NCBI GenBank assembly: GCA_017432615.1
Contig: JAFRIV010000048.1
Span: 1 to 64,000 of the forward strand
Direction: 5' to 3'
From: Oscillospiraceae bacterium
GTDB lineage: Bacteria; Bacillota; Clostridia; Oscillospirales; Oscillospiraceae
DNA length: 64,000 nt
In this document: in pieces, positions 59,960 to 64,000 of the stretch
Position numbering within the stretch: the first letter of the stretch is position 1
Layout of the letters: every line of letters starts with the position of its first letter
Notes under the pieces: generated by a model
The model's database searches: none
What the model saw: the letters and a program-made list of their open reading frames with translations, nothing else
Told to the model about the DNA's origin: nothing
Made by a program: the position numbers and the translations under genes

Positions 59960-61183
59960 ATGAAATGCGGTTTACTGGGAGAAAAGCTCGGCCACAGCTA
60001 TTCCCCACAGATTCACGCCGAGCTTGCCGGATATGAATACCGGCTGTATGAAAAAAGGAAAGAAGACGTGGAGACGTTTCTCCGCGACGGGGACTGGCAA
60101 GGCCTGAATGTTACCATTCCCTACAAAAAAACAGTCATTCCCTTCTGTGATACGCTTTCCGACACAGCGCAGGAAATCGGCAGCGTCAACACCCTGCGAA
60201 AGGGTCCCGAAGGCAGGATCCATGGCGAGAATACGGATGCCTTCGGGTTTTCGATGCTGCTGCAGACTCTACCGAAAGCGGCGGTTGCTGAAGGCGGGAA
60301 AGCCGTTGTGCTCGGGACAGGCGGTGCTTCCGTCACTGTATGCACTGTTTTGAAGCATGCCGGCTTCGCACCCGTGACGATCTCACGCACCGGGGAGAAC
60401 AATTACGAACATCTCTCCCGGCACAGCGACGCTGCCCTGCTCGTCAACACAACCCCCCTCGGCATGTATCCGAACAACGGAACAAAGGCTGTGGATCTGT
60501 GCAGTTTTCCTCATCTGAAGGCTGTTGCCGATATTGTGTATAACCCGGCGCGCACAGCTCTTCTTCTGCAGGCAGAGGAATTGGGGCTTCCCTGCGCCGG
60601 CGGGCTGAAAATGCTGGTCGCTCAGGCAAAGCGAAGTGCCGAGATCTTTCTCGATCAGAAACTGCCGGATGAAAAGATTGATCAGATCACGGCGAAGCTG
60701 TCCCGCTCCATGCAGAATATCATTCTAATCGGGATGCCGGGATCGGGAAAATCCTGCGTTGCAAGGGAGCTTGCCGCGCGTCTCGGCAGGCACTGTGTGG
60801 AAACCGATGCTGAGATTGAAAAGGCGGCCGGGATCACGATTCCGGAGCTCTTTGCCCGGGAGGGAGAAGAAGGATTTCGCGCACGGGAAACAGCAGTCCT
60901 GCGGGAATTCGGTAAGCAGTCGGGCACAGTGATCTCTACCGGCGGCGGATGTGTGACACGGCCGGAGAACTATCCGCTGCTGCACCAGAACGGGACTATT
61001 GTGCGCCTCACCCGCCCCCTTGCCCTTCTGGCGAGAGAAGGGAGGCCTCTGTCCCTTCAAACCGATCTTTCCGAGATGTTTGTCGTTCGTGATCCGCTCT
61101 ATGCGCGCTTTGCCGATTTTACCGTAGACAACAGGGAATCGATCTCTAAAACCGTCGATACTATTCTGGAGGAGCTGTCATGA
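59960..61183 (+). CDS. Fusion of shikimate dehydrogenase (AroE) and shikimate kinase (AroK)
   Basis: Residues 1-250 are AroE: GLLGEKLGHSYSPQIHAEL (substrate SxS loop), NVTIPYKK (catalytic Lys), NTDAFGF and VLGTGGASVTV (NADP loop). Residues 253-407 are AroK: LIGMPGSGKSCVARELA (P-loop), ETDAEIEK, REGEEGFRARET and STGGGCV. Each half has all its key residues. The fusion links two consecutive-branch steps (3-dehydroshikimate to shikimate to shikimate-3-phosphate). It starts 1 base after the pheA stop. Confidence 0.95.
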   Translation: MKCGLLGEKLGHSYSPQIHAELAGYEYRLYEKRKEDVETFLRDGDWQGLNVTIPYKKTVIPFCDTLSDTAQEIGSVNTLRKGPEGRIHGENTDAFGFSMLLQTLPKAAVAEGGKAVVLGTGGASVTVCTVLKHAGFAPVTISRTGENNYEHLSRHSDAALLVNTTPLGMYPNNGTKAVDLCSFPHLKAVADIVYNPARTALLLQAEELGLPCAGGLKMLVAQAKRSAEIFLDQKLPDEKIDQITAKLSRSMQNIILIGMPGSGKSCVARELAARLGRHCVETDAEIEKAAGITIPELFAREGEEGFRARETAVLREFGKQSGTVISTGGGCVTRPENYPLLHQNGTIVRLTRPLALLAREGRPLSLQTDLSEMFVVRDPLYARFADFTVDNRESISKTVDTILEELS

Positions 61184-61641
61184 GATTTCTGATCATCAAC
61201 GGGCCGAATCTGAATATGCTCGGGATCCGTGAACCGGATATCTATGGCAGACAGGATTATTCTGCTCTGGAAAGTTTTATCCGCTCCTGTTGTGAGGCGG
61301 AGGGCATTGAGGCAGTTCTGTTTCAGTCAAACCACGAAGGCGCTATTGTGGACGCCATCCAGCAATCTTACGGAAACACCGACGGTATTGTGATCAACCC
61401 TGCCGCTTATACCCACACCAGCGTGGCCATTCTGGATGCGCTGAAAGCCGTGGCGATCCCGGCAGTAGAGGTGCATCTCTCTGATGTTTCCAAACGGGAG
61501 AGTTTCCGCCAGGTTTCCTATGCGGGGATGGCCTGCGTCAAAAGCTTTATCGGCCTTGGGTTTGAGGGATACCGTCAGGCAATTCTTTTTCTGAAGGGTT
61601 ATCTTCAAACCCGGGAAGCGTACACGACAGCACAGCCATGA
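61180..61641 (+). CDS. aroQ: Type II 3-dehydroquinate dehydratase
   Basis: The 153-residue enzyme dehydrates 3-dehydroquinate to 3-dehydroshikimate. Motifs are INGPNLNMLGIREPDIYG (with the catalytic Tyr loop), SNHEGAIVDAIQQ, NPAAYTHTSVAILDAL and EVHLSDVSKRESFR. It overlaps the aroEK gene by 4 bases and closes the operon, which is then stopped by a strong hairpin. Confidence 0.97.
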   Translation: MRFLIINGPNLNMLGIREPDIYGRQDYSALESFIRSCCEAEGIEAVLFQSNHEGAIVDAIQQSYGNTDGIVINPAAYTHTSVAILDALKAVAIPAVEVHLSDVSKRESFRQVSYAGMACVKSFIGLGFEGYRQAILFLKGYLQTREAYTTAQP

Positions 61642-61644
61642 TGC

Positions 61645-61684
61645 TTTTCGCCTCCGGATTGTTTTTACAATCCGGAGGCGAAAA
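61645..61684. terminator. aro operon terminator (bidirectional)
   Basis: A 17-base-pair perfect stem (TTTTCGCCTCCGGATTG with its complement, loop of 6) starts 3 bases past the aroQ stop. Its A/T-rich ends let it also stop the convergent PAP2 gene. Confidence 0.85.
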
Positions 61685-61717
61685 CAATCATATTCCATGA
61701 AGGGGCTTTAAAGCAGA

Positions 61718-62656
61718 TCAGTCTTCCGCCCACTTCTTGATACAGACCGGCCAGACGGCGGTGACGAAGAACCAGAGGATAAAGCGGGCGACAAAGTTCC
61801 CCCAGTGTCCACCCAGAGCTGCCACAATCGTTGCCGGGGCAAAGTACACTTTCCAGGAAAAGGCAAGCAGAAATCCCACAAACCCGAGGATCGGCAGATT
61901 CTTTGATCCTGTCGGGATTTCATAATGAATATAATGACGCTCGATATAGCTGCCTGTCATCAGCCCAAGAAATGCACCGCAAGCTTTAAAGCTGTCATTC
62001 ATCATTTTTTGCGGATCCACGAGAAGGACACCATCCACATAATCCATCGGATAGGACTTCTTCGTGATGTAGAGCAGTGTGCCGATGACGGAGAGGATGC
62101 CGACCAGCGTCAAAAAGTCCAGCATTTCCTCATTTCCGTCGATCTTGTTCTGGACAGCGCCCACAAGAACGATCAGGATCGCTGCCTCCACAAAGCCGAC
62201 GATCACGTCCTGCGGGGTATGCACCCCCAGGAAGTTTCGTGAAAAACCCGTCAGGGCAATCATCACGGCACAGAAAACAGCCAGCCATTTGCGTTTCTTT
62301 TTCTGCCAGGCAAATGTTGTGCCGTAGGTCTCCGTTGCACTCATGGTGTGCCCGCTCGGGAAGGAATATCCCGTCGCGGCTACTTTGGAGTCTCCAGCCG
62401 GTTCAATGAGCTCCGAGCGGATCCACGGACGGTAGGCACAGACCGTCAGCTTGATAATACCGTTGAGCAGTTCGCCGATGCCGAGCGTCAGCAGATAGCG
62501 GTAACCCCATTTTCTGCTTACACACCAGAAAACAACGAACGCCAGGAAAGGCATAACGTCCACCGCGACCTTGGAGACGGCATTGAAGAACTCATTAAAG
62601 ACGCCGCCCGTGGCGTTCCTGAGGTCCTGCAGAAACAGCAGATATTGAATATCCAT
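61718..62656 (-). CDS. PAP2-family membrane phosphatase
   Basis: The 312-residue protein has about eight membrane segments and the three PAP2 motifs: KLTVCAYRPW (K-x6-RP), YSFPSGHTMSA (PSGH) and SRNFLGVHTPQDV (SR-x5-H-x3-D). Such enzymes remove phosphate from lipid phosphates, including undecaprenyl diphosphate. The C-terminal 130 residues with four extra segments go beyond the catalytic domain. It stands alone, convergent to the aro operon. Confidence 0.9.
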   Translation of the reverse strand: MDIQYLLFLQDLRNATGGVFNEFFNAVSKVAVDVMPFLAFVVFWCVSRKWGYRYLLTLGIGELLNGIIKLTVCAYRPWIRSELIEPAGDSKVAATGYSFPSGHTMSATETYGTTFAWQKKKRKWLAVFCAVMIALTGFSRNFLGVHTPQDVIVGFVEAAILIVLVGAVQNKIDGNEEMLDFLTLVGILSVIGTLLYITKKSYPMDYVDGVLLVDPQKMMNDSFKACGAFLGLMTGSYIERHYIHYEIPTGSKNLPILGFVGFLLAFSWKVYFAPATIVAALGGHWGNFVARFILWFFVTAVWPVCIKKWAED

Positions 62657-62825
62657 AGATTTCTTCTCCTCATATTATTATTGCGAGGTTTATTATAGCA
62701 TAATTCTCTCTTCTCTTCAACCGATCGGATTGGAGCCGCGCAAATAATGATTGTAATACGGGAGAATTCGTAGTATTCTGTTCATAAGCTGTGAATAAGC
62801 TTTCAAATATCAGGAGGTAACGGCA

Positions 62826-63425
62826 ATGGTTATCACCATCAGCAGAGAATATGGCGCAGGCGGGCACACTGTGGGGCGGAAGGTGGCCGAAGAACTCGGG
62901 ATAGAGTTTTACGATCAGGATATCATCGATGCCGCAGTAAAAGAGAGCGGCCTTGAGAAGCCGGAAGTGGAGCGCGTAGAGGAAGAGATCACCCGTACGG
63001 AGATCTTTCTTCGGATGATTTCCCCCGCTTCGTATGTGGATCAGCAGCATAACATCCGCGCCATAGAACAGCGCATCATTGTGGAGTTGGCCCTAAAAGG
63101 CCCCTGCGTGATCCTCGGACGGTGCGCTGACGACATTCTGGAAAAGGCAGGTATCCCAAGCCTGAACGTTTTTCTCCATGCAGGCGTAATCCAGCGCGCC
63201 GTCAGAATCAGTGAACTGCTCGGCAACAAGAACCCCAACGAGATCCAGAAAAAAATGCAGCGGACGGACGCTGCGCGGCGTGCTTATTATGAGCAGTTTA
63301 CCGGAAAAAAATGGGGAAACAGCCGTAATTACACGATTTCACTGGATACCGGTTTTCTGGGGTATGATACCTGCGTGCAGTTGATTGTTGAGGCAACGCA
63401 TAAAGCAGATGCTTTGCACGGGTAA
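62826..63425 (+). CDS. Cytidylate-kinase-like family protein
   Basis: The 199-residue protein starts VITISREYGAGGHTVGRKVA, a P-loop of the cytidylate-kinase-like (Cytidylate_kin2) family, and continues FYDQDIIDAA and VILGRCADDIL. Authentic Cmk proteins are longer and differ in the NMP-binding part, so the substrate is uncertain. AGGAGGTAA precedes the ATG. The gene that follows starts 100 bases later. Confidence 0.85.
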   Translation: MVITISREYGAGGHTVGRKVAEELGIEFYDQDIIDAAVKESGLEKPEVERVEEEITRTEIFLRMISPASYVDQQHNIRAIEQRIIVELALKGPCVILGRCADDILEKAGIPSLNVFLHAGVIQRAVRISELLGNKNPNEIQKKMQRTDAARRAYYEQFTGKKWGNSRNYTISLDTGFLGYDTCVQLIVEATHKADALHG

Positions 63426-63524
63426 GGCGTAGAAAAGAGTTCTTGCAGTTCCACAGGATTTGCGGTAAAATAAGCCGTTATTTCAGCAGGACTTCAAACC
63501 ATCAGGAAGAACGGAGGGAAAATC

Positions 63525-64000
63525 ATGTTTGGCAGAAGACCGGACGGAAGGCGAATAGACGGGATCGACCCCGTGATAAAGATCACCCCCCATGTAATGC
63601 CCATGCGGTGTGATGCACAGGTGTTTTTAAAGCACCGGGCAGATATGGAAGTTCTGTCCCGATACATCCGCAGGCAGAAGCAGGAAAAGGGAGAACAGAT
63701 CTCCTACATGCAGATCATCGTTGCAGCCTATGTGCGCGCGATCAGCAGGAATCCCGAAGTCAACCGCTTTATTATGAACAAACAGCTGTTTGCCCGGAAC
63801 AACTGCTCGGCGGCTTTTACCCTTTTGAAGGATCCGAGTGATGCCGACAAGGGCGAAGCCGTGGTCAAGATCAAGTTTGATTTGACCGATACGATCTATG
63901 ATGTGCGCGACCGCATGAGTGCTGCCGTGGAAGCCAACCGCGGCGGACAGGAGCCGGGATTTGTGGAGAAGCTTCTCAACTTCGTTTTTGCAGTGCCGGG
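63525..64000 (+). CDS. 2-oxo acid dehydrogenase E2/CAT-like acyltransferase-fold protein (partial)
   Basis: The frame runs off the window end after 158 codons. GGAGGGA precedes the ATG. The part seen, including MRCDAQVFLKHRADMEVLSR, SYMQIIVAAYVRAI and NPEVNRFIMNKQLF, fits the catalytic (chloramphenicol acetyltransferase-like) domain of E2 acyltransferases, but it has no lipoyl or subunit-binding domain in front. Its substrate is unknown. Confidence 0.7.
   Translation, partial: MFGRRPDGRRIDGIDPVIKITPHVMPMRCDAQVFLKHRADMEVLSRYIRRQKQEKGEQISYMQIIVAAYVRAISRNPEVNRFIMNKQLFARNNCSAAFTLLKDPSDADKGEAVVKIKFDLTDTIYDVRDRMSAAVEANRGGQEPGFVEKLLNFVFAVP

Overview
The window looks like a chromosomal segment of an anaerobic member of the Bacillota, most likely class Clostridia. 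The evidence is strong AGGAGG ribosome sites with occasional GTG/TTG starts, tmcAL next to ackA, an FMN riboswitch in front of ribU, a SpoIIE-type phosphatase, a Gram-positive style mraZ-rsmH-murE-mraY-murG-divIB cluster, and cargo typical of clostridial integrative elements. No LPS or outer-membrane genes are present. The species cannot be named from the sequence.

Layout. (1) 1-6.79 kb: end of an accessory element. It holds a GNAT acetyltransferase, a GIY-YIG protein, a small element-type protein, a GHKL ATPase, a methyltransferase-like partner, a convergent C5-cytosine DNA methyltransferase and a small unknown gene. A recurring TGTCTCAC-n-GTGAGACA palindrome runs through it, and it ends at a degenerate tRNA (6719-6792). 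(2) 7.07-15.1 kb: a leftward housekeeping run, prfA, a Sua5-CoaE fusion, an M18 aminopeptidase, uppP, a MATE transporter fused to an RsbW-like ATPase, and a SpoIIE-type phosphatase. (3) 15.1-20 kb: livKHMGF branched-chain amino acid uptake. (4) 20-25 kb: tmcAL, ackA, a membrane protein, tRNA-Ala(GGC), and a sugar transferase pseudogene with many frame breaks. (5) 25-34 kb: a P1B-type ATPase with its small partner, a metallo-beta-lactamase fold hydrolase, a metallophosphoesterase, a COG0523 GTPase, a possible small RNA and a hybrid histidine kinase. (6) 34.2-46.1 kb: a probable genomic island between a degenerate tRNA-Ser copy and an intact tRNA-Ser(GCT). It carries a TetR-controlled ABC exporter pair and a leftward cluster of duplicated ATC-hydrolase-like and membrane proteins, several of them broken. 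(7) 46.3-52.2 kb: a reduced dcw (cell wall and division) cluster. (8) 52.3-53.2 kb: FMN riboswitch and ribU. (9) 53.4-61.6 kb: a complete shikimate-Phe/Tyr operon, aroF-tyrA-aroB-aroA-aroC-pheA-aroEK-aroQ, behind a Phe/Tyr-rich leader peptide and a transcription attenuator. (10) 61.7-64 kb: a PAP2 phosphatase, a cytidylate-kinase-like protein and the start of an acyltransferase-fold gene.

How the genes work together. The aro operon encodes every step from erythrose-4-phosphate and PEP to phenylpyruvate and hydroxyphenylpyruvate, and its leader senses charged tRNA-Phe and tRNA-Tyr. The dcw genes make and translocate lipid II precursors (DAP-type by the MurE DNPR motif), and UppP recycles the lipid carrier. 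The candidates for little-described systems are the GHKL ATPase/methyltransferase module in the left element, the MATE-ATPase/SpoIIE phosphatase pair, and the ATC-hydrolase-like/membrane-protein cluster of the tRNA-Ser island.
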